Notes: generated by a model not told the origin, from the sequence alone. A stretch of 64,000 nt of DNA from Halomonas organivorans (GCF_014192055.1 NZ_JACHXM010000013.1:1-64000), one strand, 5' to 3'; numbered from the stretch's first letter, positions 24,958 to 35,230 are shown. Program-made: numbers and translations.

Positions 24958-25386
24958 ATGTATAGCAAGATCCTGTTGCCGGTAGACCTCAACGAGGAGG
25001 CCTCCTGGACCAAGGCGCTGCCCACGGCGCTGGCACTGTGCAAGAGCTTCGGTGCATCGCTGCATGTGGTAACGGTGATGCCCGACTATCGCATGCCGCT
25101 GGTGGGTGCCTATTTCCCCGAGGACTTCGCCAGCAAGGCCCACGAGGCGGTGACGAAGGCGCAGCACGAGTTCATCCAGCAGCACGTGCCGGAGGGTGTT
25201 CAGGTGCAGAGCGTGATCGTCGATGGCTCGCCCTGGGAGGCGATCGTCGAAACGGCGAAGAAGCTCGAGGCCGACCTGATCGTCATGGCGTCCCACAACA
25301 AGCGCAAGTTCGCCGATTACGTGCTCGGGCCCAACGCCGAGCACGTGGTGCATCATTCGAGGATGTCGGTGATGATCGTGCGCTGA
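24958..25386 (+). CDS. Universal stress protein (UspA/TeaD-like) linked to the TRAP permease
   Basis: A 142-residue cytoplasmic protein. The Usp fold begins with YSKILLPVDLNE and ends with the ATP-binding signature LIVMASHNKR through VLGPNAEHVVHHSRMSVMIVR. In Halomonas the TRAP-linked Usp protein TeaD binds ATP and tunes activity of the ectoine TRAP transporter TeaABC. By position, 12 bp after the permease, this protein probably does the same for the TAXI system. The binding protein here is not of the TeaA type, so this is a different transporter. Confidence 0.88.
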   Translation: MYSKILLPVDLNEEASWTKALPTALALCKSFGASLHVVTVMPDYRMPLVGAYFPEDFASKAHEAVTKAQHEFIQQHVPEGVQVQSVIVDGSPWEAIVETAKKLEADLIVMASHNKRKFADYVLGPNAEHVVHHSRMSVMIVR

Positions 25387-25407
25387 CGGTCCTTTCCGTC
25401 GCCCAGC

Positions 25408-25444
25408 AACGCCCACGTTCCCGCTCGCCGGGGGCGTGGGCGTT
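25408..25444 (+). terminator. Terminator after the TAXI TRAP/uspA operon
   Basis: An inverted repeat with 10-bp arms (25408-25417 and 25435-25444), 21 bp after the uspA stop and ending in TT. The intervening 17 bases can pair further. Confidence 0.6.
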
Positions 25445-25620
25445 CTGCGTTGGGAACGTGTCGGCAGCGTGGAGACGGCGTGATGTGAGTCACGGCGGGA
25501 TGACGCCGGAGCGGCTAGAGTAACCAGGTGTCAGGGTGCGTCCTCGGCGGGCTCGGCCCAGGGAGGTACCCACCGGCCCGGTGTGTCCGGGACGTCATCG
25601 TCGGCAACGGGGGTGTCACC

Positions 25621-26436
25621 ATGAATGCAGCAGCCACCAAGAGCGGCGGCAAGCCGGATTCCCATGTCCGTATCCGCATTCGTCCGATCGGCATGGACAA
25701 GCCTCGTGCCTGGCTAGCGGCGGGCTTCGAGGACTTTCGACGTGCCACGGCGGTGAGTCTGGCCTACGGCCTGTTCTGGGTGGGGTTGAGCATCGCGATT
25801 ACCGTCGGTGCCTTCACCTTCGGCCTCTGGCACTGGCTGTTGCCGCTGATCGCCGGTTTCATGTTCGTTGGCCCGTTGGTGGCGGTGGGCTCCTACGGCA
25901 TCAGCCGTGCCCTGGAAGCCGGTCGCGAGCCGACCCTGGGCGATGCCTTCGGCGCCTGGCGAGGCCACGTGGGCCAGCTGGCCATGATCGGTGTGATGCT
26001 GGTGCTGATCCTGATGGCCTGGTTCAACATCGCGATGCTGCTGTTTGCGCTGTTTTTCGGCCTGGGCGCCCCCGATCCGGCCACCATCTACCTGGCCCTG
26101 ATCACCACGGCGGAGGGGCTCGGCATGCTGGCGGTGGGGACGGCGATCGGTGCGGTACTGGCGTTCGGCGCCTTCACCGTCAGCGTGGTGGCCATTCCCA
26201 CCCTGATGGACCAGGACCTGACCTTCATGGAAGGCATCGAGGCCAGCGTGCGCTCGGTGGCCCGGAACTTCCGCCCCATGCTGTTGTGGGCCGCCATCAT
26301 CACCGGCTGTGTGATCGTCGGGGTGGCCACCTTCTACATCGGCCTGGCGTTGATCCTGCCGGTGCTAGGTCATGCCAGCTGGCATGCCTATGAAGACCTG
26401 GTGCGCATCGACCTCGGAGACGCGGAGGAGGGCTGA
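25621..26436 (+). CDS. DUF2189 family membrane protein
   Basis: A 271-residue integral membrane protein with about six hydrophobic segments, beginning after a 60-residue hydrophilic leader. The DUF2189 pattern is seen in AWLAAGFEDFRRATAVSLAYG, FVGPLVAVGSYGISRALEAGREP and PTLMDQDLTFMEGIEASVRSVARNF, ending in LVRIDL. The function of the family is not known, though it often occurs near respiratory genes. GGGGGTG precedes ATG 25621. It appears to be a single-gene unit. Confidence 0.82.
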   Translation: MNAAATKSGGKPDSHVRIRIRPIGMDKPRAWLAAGFEDFRRATAVSLAYGLFWVGLSIAITVGAFTFGLWHWLLPLIAGFMFVGPLVAVGSYGISRALEAGREPTLGDAFGAWRGHVGQLAMIGVMLVLILMAWFNIAMLLFALFFGLGAPDPATIYLALITTAEGLGMLAVGTAIGAVLAFGAFTVSVVAIPTLMDQDLTFMEGIEASVRSVARNFRPMLLWAAIITGCVIVGVATFYIGLALILPVLGHASWHAYEDLVRIDLGDAEEG

Positions 26437-26546
26437 GTCGGCTTTCCAATGGCGTGGTGGTGCCCGCGTTCGTTGGCACTGGTGCCTGACCGTGACGCGG
26501 GATTCGCGTACCCTTGGCGTCGAGACTGTCAATCCGGAGCCCAAGC

Positions 26547-27062
26547 ATGCGCGTCCGACGCCTTTTGATCCTGTGTTGTGGCCTGCTGACTTGCCTGGCG
26601 GTGAGCAGTGGCGTGTGGGCGAAGCCTCTCCCGTTGCCCCAGGGCCCGGTTCTGCTGACCGTGAGTGGCGATATCACGCGCACCAACGGCGATGGCATGG
26701 CCCGCTTCGATCGTGCCATGCTCGAGGCTCTGCCGTCACGCACCATCACGACCCATACCCCTTGGCACGAGCAGGCGGGCCGCTTCGAGGGGCCACTGGC
26801 CGAGGCGCTGCTCGATGCCGTCGGTGCCAGGGGCGATCAGCTACGGGTGGTCGCGCTCAACGGCTTCGAGGCCGAGGTGCCGGTCAGCGACGTGTCACGC
26901 TATCAGGTCATCCTGGCAATGAAGCGCAACGGAGAGATCATGCCGATACGTCGCTTCGGGCCGCTATTCGTGCTGTATCCCTTCGATGCTCATCCCGAGC
27001 TGCTCACCGAGGCGGTTCGTTTTCGCTCGGTCTGGCAGGTGAGTCGCATTCAGGTTCACTGA
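26547..27062 (+). CDS. Exported protein with a molybdopterin-oxidoreductase-like fold, partner of the hybrid kinase
   Basis: A 171-residue periplasmic protein with a Sec signal (LILCCGLLTCLAVSSGVWAKP). The mature chain resembles the small sulfite-oxidase-like domain, with LLTVSGDI, RTITTHTPWHEQAGRFEGPLAEALLDAVG and LNGFEAEVPVSDVSRYQVILA. The usual cofactor-binding cysteine of catalytic members is not evident in the mature part, so it may sense rather than catalyse. GGAG lies 8 bases before ATG 26547. It ends 18 bp before the hybrid histidine kinase, strongly suggesting that the two form a periplasmic sensor and kinase pair. Confidence 0.75.
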   Translation: MRVRRLLILCCGLLTCLAVSSGVWAKPLPLPQGPVLLTVSGDITRTNGDGMARFDRAMLEALPSRTITTHTPWHEQAGRFEGPLAEALLDAVGARGDQLRVVALNGFEAEVPVSDVSRYQVILAMKRNGEIMPIRRFGPLFVLYPFDAHPELLTEAVRFRSVWQVSRIQVH

Positions 27063-27080
27063 TCGTCGAGGAGCTGCTCG

Positions 27081-29264
27081 GTGCGCCAATATCCCCTGCG
27101 TCTCAAGTTCGGCGTCATCGCCACTCTGCTGCTGTTCGTTGCCGCCATCCTGGTGGTGGGACTGGTGGCCTGGCGACAGGACAGCCTGGTCTGGCGGGTC
27201 GGCGAGGACACGGTCTGGCATGCCTACAAGCTCGACCGTGATGCCGTCGATCTGCGCAGCTACCTGGCGCTCAGCGAGCCGGGCCCCGAGGTCCTGAGTG
27301 AGGCAAGGCTTCGCTTCGAGCTGCTCTACAGCCGGCTGACGCTGCTGCGAGGTGGCGAGATGGCCGAGCTCATTCACGGCATTCCCGGCACGGATCGCCT
27401 GGTCGAGGAGATCGAGGAGCACCTCAAGGCGCTGGATGCACGCCTGCGCCAACTGGATACGCTGGATGAGGCGTCGCGCAAGGCACTCATTCAGCGCCTT
27501 GGTGAGCTTGGCCATCCGGCCGAGCGATTGATCATCACCGTCAACGGCCATCTGGCCCAGTCCGAGACTCAGGAGCGTGAACGCCTGCAGTGGCTCTACG
27601 GACTACTGCTGGCGCTGATCATGGGCATGAGCGTGGCGGCCATGCTGGTGGTGGCTTTCCTGGTTCGCGAGGCGCGAGACAATGCCGCGGCGCGCCGTGC
27701 CCTGGAGAGTCTCAGCGCCGAGCTGGAAACCACGGCCCGACGGGCTGAGTCGGCGAGCCAGGCCAAGTCGGAGTTCCTGGCCACCGTCAGCCATGAGATC
27801 CGCACGCCGCTCAATGGGGTCATCGGCATGAGCGACCTGCTGGTCGAGCAGCCGCTGCCCGAGCGGGCCCGCCACTACGCCGATACCATTCACGACAGCG
27901 CCCGTCGCCTGATGGAGCTGATCAATGACATCCTGGATTTCTCCAAGATCGAGGCAGGGCGCCTGGAACTCGAGCACCAGGCGCTGTCCTTGAACGATCT
28001 GGCCGAGAGCGCGGCTTCGCTGTTTCGTCCCCATGTCGAAGCGCGTGGGCTATGGCTCGAGATCGACCTGGACCCGACGCTGCCAGCGCATATCGTCAGT
28101 GATCCTGGTCGGCTTCGCCAGGTGTTGCTGAACCTGCTCTCCAATGCCGTCAAGTTCACCGAAGAGGGCGGTATCCGGGTCGAGATCGCCCGTGACGGTG
28201 AACAGGTGCTGAGTGTTGCGGTAGTCGACACGGGGTGCGGTATCGCGCCCGACAAGCAGCCGCGGCTATTCGAACCCTTCCACCAGGGCGAGCCCGGCAC
28301 GGCGCGGCGCTTCGGTGGCAGCGGCCTGGGGCTGGCGATCAGCAAGCGGCTGGTGGAAGCGCTGGGCGGTGAGATCGGCGTCGACAGCCGCCCGGGCGAG
28401 GGCTGCCGCTGCTGGTTCCGCCTGCCGCTTATCGAAGCGCCGACGGCCGATACCGGCGTCGATGGGCATGTTCCCCACCATGGTGGACCGGTCCTGAGCG
28501 ATGCCCGTCTGCTGGTGGTCGAGGACAATCCCGTCAACCAGCAGGTTGCCATGGCGATGCTCGCCAAGCTGGGCTGTCGCGCCACGCTGGCGGCTTCCGG
28601 CTTCGAGGCGCTGGAAAGCGTGATGCGCGAGCGCTTCGATTTGATCTTCATGGACGTGCAGATGCCGGACCTGGATGGGCTGGAGGTCACTCGACGGATC
28701 CGTGCCCGCGGCGGCTGGCTGGCGGAGGTGCCGATCGTGGCGATGACCGCGGGTGGGCCGATGGGAGATCAGGCCCGTTGCCTGGCCGCGGGCATGACTG
28801 GCTACCTGGCCAAGCCGCTGCTGCAAGTCTCGCTGCTCAAGGCCCTGCATCGTCACCTTGCGGGAATGCCCGGTGTGGCGACGATGCCACCCGCCAGCTT
28901 TCCCGGCGCGGTGGGCGAGGAGCAACTGGTGGATGCCAGCGTCATGGAGGGCCTGCGCGAGAGCCTTGGCCACGAGGGGCTGGCCGCGCTGGTGGCACAA
29001 TATCGCCGTGATGCCCGGACACGCCTCACGGCCCTGGCGGAAGCGCTCGACGTCGATGAGGCACCGTTGGCCCAGCGCCTGGCGCACCAGCTCAAGGGCG
29101 AATCGGCCACCCTCGGCGCGGTCAAGGTCGCGGGCCTGGCGACCCGGCTCGAACGGGCCGCCCGTGAAGGACGGCTGGAGGGCGGTGAGGAAATCCTGGC
29201 GCGGCTGCATGAGCGCCTGGCCGAAACCCTGGCGGCGCTTGAGAGCGAAGCGGCGCCGTCCTGA
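27081..29264 (+). CDS. Hybrid sensor histidine kinase with REC and Hpt domains
   Basis: A 727-residue inner-membrane kinase. It has two membrane helices (about residues 11-31 and 174-194) around a helical periplasmic domain. Next come HisKA with H238 in [12 protein letters not shown], HATPase ([39 protein letters not shown]), a receiver domain with D525 in [11 protein letters not shown], and a C-terminal Hpt with H669 in [13 protein letters not shown]. This is the BarA-like His-Asp-His phosphorelay layout. GTG 27081 follows GAGGAG by 7 bases. No output regulator lies beside it. The preceding exported protein probably supplies the signal. Confidence 0.9.
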   Translation: MRQYPLRLKFGVIATLLLFVAAILVVGLVAWRQDSLVWRVGEDTVWHAYKLDRDAVDLRSYLALSEPGPEVLSEARLRFELLYSRLTLLRGGEMAELIHGIPGTDRLVEEIEEHLKALDARLRQLDTLDEASRKALIQRLGELGHPAERLIITVNGHLAQSETQERERLQWLYGLLLALIMGMSVAAMLVVAFLVREARDNAAARRALESLSAELETTARRAESASQAKSEFLATVSHEIRTPLNGVIGMSDLLVEQPLPERARHYADTIHDSARRLMELINDILDFSKIEAGRLELEHQALSLNDLAESAASLFRPHVEARGLWLEIDLDPTLPAHIVSDPGRLRQVLLNLLSNAVKFTEEGGIRVEIARDGEQVLSVAVVDTGCGIAPDKQPRLFEPFHQGEPGTARRFGGSGLGLAISKRLVEALGGEIGVDSRPGEGCRCWFRLPLIEAPTADTGVDGHVPHHGGPVLSDARLLVVEDNPVNQQVAMAMLAKLGCRATLAASGFEALESVMRERFDLIFMDVQMPDLDGLEVTRRIRARGGWLAEVPIVAMTAGGPMGDQARCLAAGMTGYLAKPLLQVSLLKALHRHLAGMPGVATMPPASFPGAVGEEQLVDASVMEGLRESLGHEGLAALVAQYRRDARTRLTALAEALDVDEAPLAQRLAHQLKGESATLGAVKVAGLATRLERAAREGRLEGGEEILARLHERLAETLAALESEAAPS

Positions 29265-29352
29265 CGGGAGCGCGCCAACGGCGGAACCCATGACCTGGGA
29301 GCGCGGCCGTCCAGCGCTTACACTGGGTCCATTATCGCCCCCGGAAATCGCC

Positions 29353-30513
29353 ATGTCCGATGCCAGCCCCTTTTCGCCGGCCGCCGTATCGATTCGAACG
29401 GCCTTCAGCGACAACACCGATCCGCGGCGGGCCGCCGCCGAGCTGGCGAGCGCGCTGGCCGGGCCGGAGCTGGGCTTCGTGCTGTTCTTCTGCAGCGCCG
29501 ACTATCCGCTGTCGGCGCTGGGTGAAGCCCTCGAACGGGCCTTCGCCCCGGTTCCACTGGCCGGCTGTACCACGGCCGGCGAGATCACGCCGGCAGGTTA
29601 CGGCCGAGGCTGCATCGTCGCCGTCGGCTTCGACCGTGGCGACTTCGCGATCGCCTGCGCGCGGATCGCCGATCTCGAGGCCTTCGCCTTGCCCCAGGCC
29701 CAGCGGCTGGTCGACGGCCTGCTGGCCGACTGTCGCCGCCAGGCGCCCCCCGAGGATGCCCGGCCCTTCGCGCTGACGCTGCTGGATGGCCTCTCCAGCA
29801 GCGAGGAGCAGGTGCTGGCGACCCTGGAGGCGGCGCTTGGCGGTATCCCCAGCTTCGGCGGCTCTGCGGGGGACGACAACCGGCTGAGCCATACCCACGT
29901 CTACGCCGAGGGCGGCTTTCACGATGCCTCGGCGGTGGTGGTGATGGTCACCAGTCGTCGCCCCTTCGAGGTCTTCACCACGCACCATCTTCGCCCGCGC
30001 CGCGAGAAGCTGGTGGTCACCGCGGTAGACCGCGAGCGGCGTCGGGTACTGGAACTCAACGCCGCGCCTGCCGCCGAGGAGTATGCGCGCCTGGTGGGAC
30101 GGCCCGTGGAGGCGCTGAATGCCGAGGTCTTCGCCCGTCATCCGCTGGCGGTGCGTATCGGCGAGGCGCACTACGTGCGCTCGATTCAGCGGGTCGACGC
30201 GGACGGCGGGTTGCGTTTCTACTGTGCGGTGGAGAAGGGCATCGTGTTGACTGCCATGCAGTCGGCGCCGATGCTCGAGCAACTGGCCGGCGTGCTGGAC
30301 GGTCTGGAGCGGCGCCTTGGCGCCCCCGCGTTGATCCTCGGCTGCGACTGTTTCCTGCGACGCCTGGAGCTGGAGGCCCTGGGGCGCGTGGACGCCGCCT
30401 CGCGGCTGCTGGCCGACGCCCGCGTCGTGGGCTTCAATACCTACGGTGAGCAGCATCAGGGCATGCACATCAACCAGACCTTCACCGGAGTGGCGATTGG
30501 ATCTCGGGGCTGA
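29353..30513 (+). CDS. nosP: FIST-domain sensor protein, NosP-like
   Basis: A 386-residue cytoplasmic protein with FIST_N (about residues 30-220: LGFVLFFCSADYP, LAGCTTAGEITPAGYGRGCIV, GIPSFGGSAGDDNRL) and FIST_C (about 225-370, ending GFNTYGEQHQGMHINQTFTGVAIG). NosP proteins bind haem and nitric oxide and tune an adjacent histidine kinase; the adjoining kinase gene supports this reading. Its last 17 bp overlap the kinase start. The name rests on family and synteny, as haem binding cannot be read directly. Confidence 0.82.
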   Translation: MSDASPFSPAAVSIRTAFSDNTDPRRAAAELASALAGPELGFVLFFCSADYPLSALGEALERAFAPVPLAGCTTAGEITPAGYGRGCIVAVGFDRGDFAIACARIADLEAFALPQAQRLVDGLLADCRRQAPPEDARPFALTLLDGLSSSEEQVLATLEAALGGIPSFGGSAGDDNRLSHTHVYAEGGFHDASAVVVMVTSRRPFEVFTTHHLRPRREKLVVTAVDRERRRVLELNAAPAAEEYARLVGRPVEALNAEVFARHPLAVRIGEAHYVRSIQRVDADGGLRFYCAVEKGIVLTAMQSAPMLEQLAGVLDGLERRLGAPALILGCDCFLRRLELEALGRVDAASRLLADARVVGFNTYGEQHQGMHINQTFTGVAIGSRG

Positions 30514-31882
30514 ACCGCCGGCGTTCGATCCCGCCAGCGAGCAGGAGCGGGCTCTGGCGGAAGAGAACGCGCGGCTGCGGCGCATCTGCGGCGCGCTCAT
30601 CGAGCGAGTCGAGTCCGCGGGCATGGCCGGCGGAGCCCCCTATGGCGCCTTCGAGCATGCCGTGCTGCTTGCCGAGCAGGTCCGTGAGCGTACCGACAGT
30701 CTGCATCGCACCCTGGAGGCGCTGAGCGAGGCCAACGCTCGCCTGGAAGAGGCCAGGGCCGAAGCGGAGGCGGCCAATCACTCGAAGACACGCTTCCTGG
30801 CGGCGGTCAGCCACGACCTGCTGCAACCGCTCAACGCCGCGCGGCTGTTCACCAGTGCCCTGGAAGATCAGGCGCTGCCCGGGGAGGCGACGCGCCTGGT
30901 CGGGCATATCGGCCGTTCGCTCAAGGACGTCGAGGCCTTGCTGGGGACCCTGGTGGACATCTCGCGCCTGGATGCCGGGGTGCTGACCCCGGACGTGGCG
31001 GCCTTCCCGGTCGCCGAGCTGCTGGATGTGCTGGCCGAGGAGTACCGCCAGATGGCCGCCGCTCGGGGACTGGCGTTTCGCTATGTGCCCAGCTCGGCGG
31101 TGGTGAGCTCCGACCTGGCATTGCTCGCCCGGGTGGTGCGCAATTTCTTGACCAACGCGGTGCGCTACACCAAGCGTGGCCGTCTGCTGCTGGGCTGTCG
31201 GCGACGTCCCGACGGCCTCGAGATCCTGGTCGCGGATACCGGGCCCGGCATCGACGAAGCCCATCAGGAGGCCATCTTCCTCGAATTTCGCCGCGCCGTG
31301 ACGCGTCCCGAGGAGGCCGATCGTGGCCTCGGCCTCGGCCTGGCGATCGTCGATCGCATCGCCGACATGCTCGATCATCCGCTGGGCCTCGTCTCGCGTC
31401 TGGGGCACGGGGCACTGTTCTCGATCCGGGTACCTTATGGCCGGCGTCGGGAGATGCCTCCCGCGGCGGAGCCGACGCCCGGGGCAGATCGCCTGGCCGG
31501 CGCGCGGGTCTGGGTGCTCGACGACGACCCGGCGATCCTCGACGGCATGGCGGCGCTGCTCGAGGGCTGGGGCTGCCGCGTGCGCTGCGCCTCGACACCG
31601 GCGGCGCTGGAGGCGCTGAGCCGCCGGGAGCGAGCCGACTTGCTGCTGGTGGACTACCACCTGGCGCCGGGGGATCCCGATGGGCTGTGTGTGGCGGATC
31701 GCTTGTGCCGAGCCCACCCCGGGCTGGGCGTGGTACTGATCACTGCCAATCACGATGGCGACCTCAAGCAATGGGCTCGCGAGCGTGGCTACGACTGTCT
31801 GTTCAAGCCGGTCAAGCCGCTGCGCCTGCGGGTGCTGATCGCCAACCGACTTCAGGCGGGCGGAGGGCAGGCCTGCAACTGA
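30497..31882 (+). CDS. Soluble hybrid histidine kinase, NahK/ErcS'-like
   Basis: A 461-residue cytoplasmic kinase (if TTG 30497 is used). It has an N-terminal coiled coil (about 10-95), HisKA with H106 in AAVSHDLLQPLNAARLF, HATPase (NFLTNAVRYT, ADTGPGIDEAHQ, RGLGLGLAIVDRIADML) and a receiver domain with D386 in LLLVDYHLAPGDPDG. It lacks the PAS repeats of Pseudomonas NahK. TTG 30497 is chosen because GGAG at 30487-30490 precedes it; ATG 30446 is possible but would overlap nosP by 68 bp. Coupling to nosP implies NO-linked control. The convergent LuxR regulator is the likely partner. Confidence 0.82.
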   Translation: MDLGAEPPAFDPASEQERALAEENARLRRICGALIERVESAGMAGGAPYGAFEHAVLLAEQVRERTDSLHRTLEALSEANARLEEARAEAEAANHSKTRFLAAVSHDLLQPLNAARLFTSALEDQALPGEATRLVGHIGRSLKDVEALLGTLVDISRLDAGVLTPDVAAFPVAELLDVLAEEYRQMAAARGLAFRYVPSSAVVSSDLALLARVVRNFLTNAVRYTKRGRLLLGCRRRPDGLEILVADTGPGIDEAHQEAIFLEFRRAVTRPEEADRGLGLGLAIVDRIADMLDHPLGLVSRLGHGALFSIRVPYGRRREMPPAAEPTPGADRLAGARVWVLDDDPAILDGMAALLEGWGCRVRCASTPAALEALSRRERADLLLVDYHLAPGDPDGLCVADRLCRAHPGLGVVLITANHDGDLKQWARERGYDCLFKPVKPLRLRVLIANRLQAGGGQACN

Positions 31883-32562
31883 CGACGCGACAGCTGGGTG
31901 GCCAGTTCGGCGCGATCGGCCGCCAGCACGGCCTGGATCCGGGTATCGACGTTGAGCTTGCGCAGGATCGCCGAGACGTGCGTCTTGACGGTGGTCTCGG
32001 CGATATCGAGATCCCGGGCGATCACCTTGTTGGCGTCGCCGCGCACCAGGCGAGCCAGCACCTGGAGCTGCTTGTCGGTGAGGGCATCCAACGATGATGG
32101 CGCGTTCGGGGCGGTGGGCGCGACGAGCGACTCATGATCGGCCGCCGACGGTGTCGGCGGCCGGCGCATGATGTCCGGCGGCAGGTAGATCTGGCCGCCG
32201 AGCACCTGGCGCAAGGCCTCGAGCATCGCCCGGCGAGGCGTCGACTTGGGAATGTAGCCCACCGCGCCCAGGGCGATGGACTCGAGGATCAGGTTGCGCT
32301 CGCGCTCGGCCGAAATCACCACCACCGGCAGCGCCGGGCAGGCCTCGCGCAACCGCTCCAGCCCGGCCAATCCCGCCGCGTCGGGCAGGCCCAGGTCGAG
32401 CAGCAGCAGGTCGATCTCTTGCTCTTCCTCTGCGATCCCCCTCAGGGCGTCGTCGAGGCTGCCGGCCTCGAGCAGCCGGCAGTTGGGCAGGCCGGCGCGG
32501 ATCGCCGCGCCGATCGCCTCGCGAAACAGCGGATGGTCGTCGGCCACCATCAGGGTATTCAT
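31852..32562 (-). CDS. LuxR/NarL-family response regulator (ErbR/AgmR-like)
   Basis: A 236-residue DNA-binding response regulator. The receiver domain has acidic residues in [13 protein letters not shown] and the phospho-acceptor aspartate in [13 protein letters not shown]; the output is a Lux[47 protein letters not shown] in parts. AAGGAG precedes ATG 32562. Its 3' end overlaps the convergent kinase gene by 31 bp. It is divergent from the aldehyde dehydrogenase gene, its probable target. The arrangement recalls the Pseudomonas regulators of ethanol oxidation, an inference from memory of that locus. Confidence 0.85.
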   Translation of the reverse strand: MNTLMVADDHPLFREAIGAAIRAGLPNCRLLEAGSLDDALRGIAEEEQEIDLLLLDLGLPDAAGLAGLERLREACPALPVVVISAERERNLILESIALGAVGYIPKSTPRRAMLEALRQVLGGQIYLPPDIMRRPPTPSAADHESLVAPTAPNAPSSLDALTDKQLQVLARLVRGDANKVIARDLDIAETTVKTHVSAILRKLNVDTRIQAVLAADRAELATQLSRRQLQACPPPA

Positions 32563-32718
32563 GAGGGACTCCTTGGATCGCTCGGCCGCTTGCCTGTCGC
32601 CCTCCGGATCTCCTACCGAAGGAGGAGGCACTCTCCTGCCATCGCAGTATGTCTCAGACGCCATGACTGGCCAAGACTGGGAGGGTACTCACATAACCAC
32701 AACAGCAGGAGACACGCC

Positions 32719-34239
32719 ATGATCTATGCCAACCCCGGCAGCCCCGAGGCCGTGGTGAGCTTCGACGCGCGCTATGGCAACTACATCGGCGGCGAGTTCG
32801 TGCCGCCGGTCAAGGGCCAGTACTTCGACAATGTCAGCCCGGTCAACGGCAAGCCGTTCTGCGAGATTCCCCGCTCCACCGCCGAGGACATCGACAAGGC
32901 GCTTGACGCCGCACATGCCGCCGCCCCGGCCTGGGGCAAGACGTCGGCCACCGAGCGCAGCAATCTCCTGCTGAAGATCGCCGATCGCATCGAGCAGAAC
33001 CTCGAGATGCTGGCCGTGGCCGAGACCTGGGACAACGGCAAGGCGGTGCGCGAGACCCTGAACGCCGACCTCCCCTTGGCGGTGGATCACTTCCGCTATT
33101 TCGCCGGCTGCATCCGCGCCCAGGAGGGCACCGCGGCGGACATCGACGCCAACACCGTGGCCTATCACTTCCACGAGCCGCTGGGCGTGGTGGGGCAGAT
33201 CATTCCCTGGAACTTCCCGATCCTGATGGCGGTGTGGAAGCTGGCGCCGGCGCTGGCCGCGGGCAACTGCGTGGTGCTCAAGCCCGCCGAGCAGACCCCG
33301 GCCTCGATCCTCAAGCTGATGGAGCTAGTCGGCGACCTGCTACCGCCGGGCGTGGTCAACATCGTCAACGGCTACGGCGCCGAGGCCGGCCAGGCGCTGG
33401 CCACCAGCACGCGGATCGCCAAGATCGCCTTCACCGGCTCGACCCCGGTGGGCTCGCACATCCTCAAGTGCGCCGCGGACAACATCATTCCCTCCACCGT
33501 GGAGCTGGGCGGCAAGTCGCCGAACATCTACTTCGCCGACATCATGAACGCCGAGCCCGAGTTCATCGACAAGGCCGCCGAGGGTCTGGTGCTGGCCTTC
33601 TTCAACCAGGGCGAGGTGTGCACCTGCCCGTCGCGGGCGCTGATCCAGGAGGACATCTACGAGTCCTTCATGGCCAAGGTGATGGAGAAGGTTGCGGCCA
33701 TTACCCGCGGCAACCCGCTGGATACCGACGTCAAGGTCGGCGCCCAGGCCAGCCAGGAGCAGTTCGACAAGATCATGTCGTACATGGAGGTGGCCCGCGA
33801 GGAGGGCGCCGAGTTCCTCACCGGCGGTGGCAAGGAGAGCTTCGACCCGGCCTATGACAGCGGCTATTACATCCAGCCGACCCTGCTCAAGGGCCACAAC
33901 AAGATGCGCGTCTTCCAGGAGGAGATCTTCGGCCCGGTGGTGGCGGTAACCACCTTCAAGGACGAGGAAGAGGCGCTGGCCATCGCCAACGACACCGAGT
34001 TCGGCCTCGGCGCCGGGGTGTGGAGCCGCGACATCAACGTGGCGTTCCGCATGGGCCGCGGCATTCAGGCCGGCCGGGTGTGGACGAACTGTTATCACCA
34101 GTACCCCGCCCATGCGGCCTTCGGCGGCTACAAGAAGTCCGGCGTCGGCCGTGAGACCCACAAGGTGGCCCTCGAGCACTATCAGCAGACCAAGAACCTG
34201 CTGATCAGCTACGACACCAATCCGCTCGGTTTCTTCTGA
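32719..34239 (+). CDS. exaC: NAD-dependent aldehyde dehydrogenase, ExaC/AldB-like
   Basis: A 506-residue cytoplasmic enzyme oxidising acetaldehyde or other short aldehydes to acids. Landmarks are the start [30 protein letters not shown] in pieces, NAD site IIPWNFP and [11 protein letters not shown], catalytic Glu in [12 protein letters not shown] and the active-site Cys in [12 protein letters not shown]. The length and double-cysteine motif match the ExaC/AcoD group. AGGAG (32707-32711) lies 7 bases before ATG. It is divergent from the LuxR regulator and followed by a strong terminator. Its place beside a NosP and kinase module suggests regulated alcohol or aldehyde use. Confidence 0.92.
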   Translation: MIYANPGSPEAVVSFDARYGNYIGGEFVPPVKGQYFDNVSPVNGKPFCEIPRSTAEDIDKALDAAHAAAPAWGKTSATERSNLLLKIADRIEQNLEMLAVAETWDNGKAVRETLNADLPLAVDHFRYFAGCIRAQEGTAADIDANTVAYHFHEPLGVVGQIIPWNFPILMAVWKLAPALAAGNCVVLKPAEQTPASILKLMELVGDLLPPGVVNIVNGYGAEAGQALATSTRIAKIAFTGSTPVGSHILKCAADNIIPSTVELGGKSPNIYFADIMNAEPEFIDKAAEGLVLAFFNQGEVCTCPSRALIQEDIYESFMAKVMEKVAAITRGNPLDTDVKVGAQASQEQFDKIMSYMEVAREEGAEFLTGGGKESFDPAYDSGYYIQPTLLKGHNKMRVFQEEIFGPVVAVTTFKDEEEALAIANDTEFGLGAGVWSRDINVAFRMGRGIQAGRVWTNCYHQYPAHAAFGGYKKSGVGRETHKVALEHYQQTKNLLISYDTNPLGFF

Positions 34240-34261
34240 GCCCTCGGGTGGCTCGTTAGAC

Positions 34262-34292
34262 GGCGGGGGCGCGAGGAAGTCGCGCCCCCGCC
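34262..34292. terminator. Bidirectional terminator between exaC and the LysR gene
   Basis: A perfect 13-bp stem (34262-34274 and 34280-34292) with a 5-base loop, between convergent genes. Confidence 0.8.
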
Positions 34293-34320
34293 TGCGTATG
34301 GCCGCCGAGGCAGGGGGCGT

Positions 34321-35214
34321 TCAGGCGCCCGCCCGCAGCGCCTCCCGCACCACCCGGAAAGCGGCCGTCTGCTGGCGGCGGCTGGGATAGTAAAGGTGGT
34401 AGCCCTCGAAGGGCTCGGACCACTCGGCCAGGACCTCTCGTAGTTCACCGCGATCCAGGTGAGCTTGAACCAGGCCGTCGGGCAGTTGGGCAAGCCCCAC
34501 CCCGGCGAGGCTGGCGTCGAGAATCTGGAACACGCTGTTCAGGATCAGCGGGCCGTCGACCCTGACCCGGAATTCATGCTCGCCGCTGCCGAACTCCCAG
34601 GCGAAGAGCCCGCCGTGAGTCGGCAGGCGCAGATTGATGCAGCGGTGAGCGGTCAGGGCTTCGGGCGTCGATGGGTTGCCGTGGCGGGCCAGATAGTCAG
34701 GCGAGGCCACGGTGACGAGTCGCATCCGTGGGCCGATCGGCACGGCGATCATGTCGGCGTCGATGATGCCGCCGAGCCGCACGCCGGCATCGAATCGCGC
34801 GGCGGCGATGTCGGTCAATCCGTAGTCGGTAGTCAGCTCGACGGTGAGCTCGGGGTAGGTCTCGAGCAGCGGCGCAAGCCGCGGCCACAGCATGTAGCGC
34901 GTCGCGAACTCGTCGGCCGTGATGCGCACCGTGCCCGCCGGTCTCTCTCGCCACTCGGCGACGGCGGCCACTTGGGCATCGATCTGCTCCAGCAGCGGGG
35001 CCACCTCGCGCAGCAGTTTCTCTCCGGCTTCGGTACGGGTGACGCTGCGCGTGGTGCGGGTCAGCAAGCGCACGCCGAGGCGCTCTTCCAGGCTGCGCAT
35101 GGTCTGGCTGACCGCCGAGGGAGACACGCCGAGGTGTGCCGCCGCCCGGGTGAAGTTGCCCTCGCGGCCCACGGCCACGAAGACTGCCAGGTCGTCCAGT
35201 CGCTGCCCTGTCAT
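34321..35214 (-). CDS. LysR-family transcriptional regulator
   Basis: A 297-residue regulator with an N-terminal winged HTH (FVAVGREGNFTRAAAHLGVSPSAVSQTMRSLEERLG, read in parts, residues 10-45) and a C-terminal periplasmic-type effector domain. The start at 35214 is favoured over 35232 because GAGG lies 7-8 bases before it. It is divergent from a small cupin gene, with a 16-bp LysR-type inverted repeat between them. It most likely controls that cupin gene. Confidence 0.88.
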   Translation of the reverse strand: MTGQRLDDLAVFVAVGREGNFTRAAAHLGVSPSAVSQTMRSLEERLGVRLLTRTTRSVTRTEAGEKLLREVAPLLEQIDAQVAAVAEWRERPAGTVRITADEFATRYMLWPRLAPLLETYPELTVELTTDYGLTDIAAARFDAGVRLGGIIDADMIAVPIGPRMRLVTVASPDYLARHGNPSTPEALTAHRCINLRLPTHGGLFAWEFGSGEHEFRVRVDGPLILNSVFQILDASLAGVGLAQLPDGLVQAHLDRGELREVLAEWSEPFEGYHLYYPSRRQQTAAFRVVREALRAGA

Positions 35215-35230
35215 TATAAAGCCTCGCTTC

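Noticed and set aside
22234-25416. 1060-residue minus-strand open frame
   Set aside because: His/Gln/Arg-rich shadow opposite the fused TRAP permease and uspA genes, which have strong family matches.
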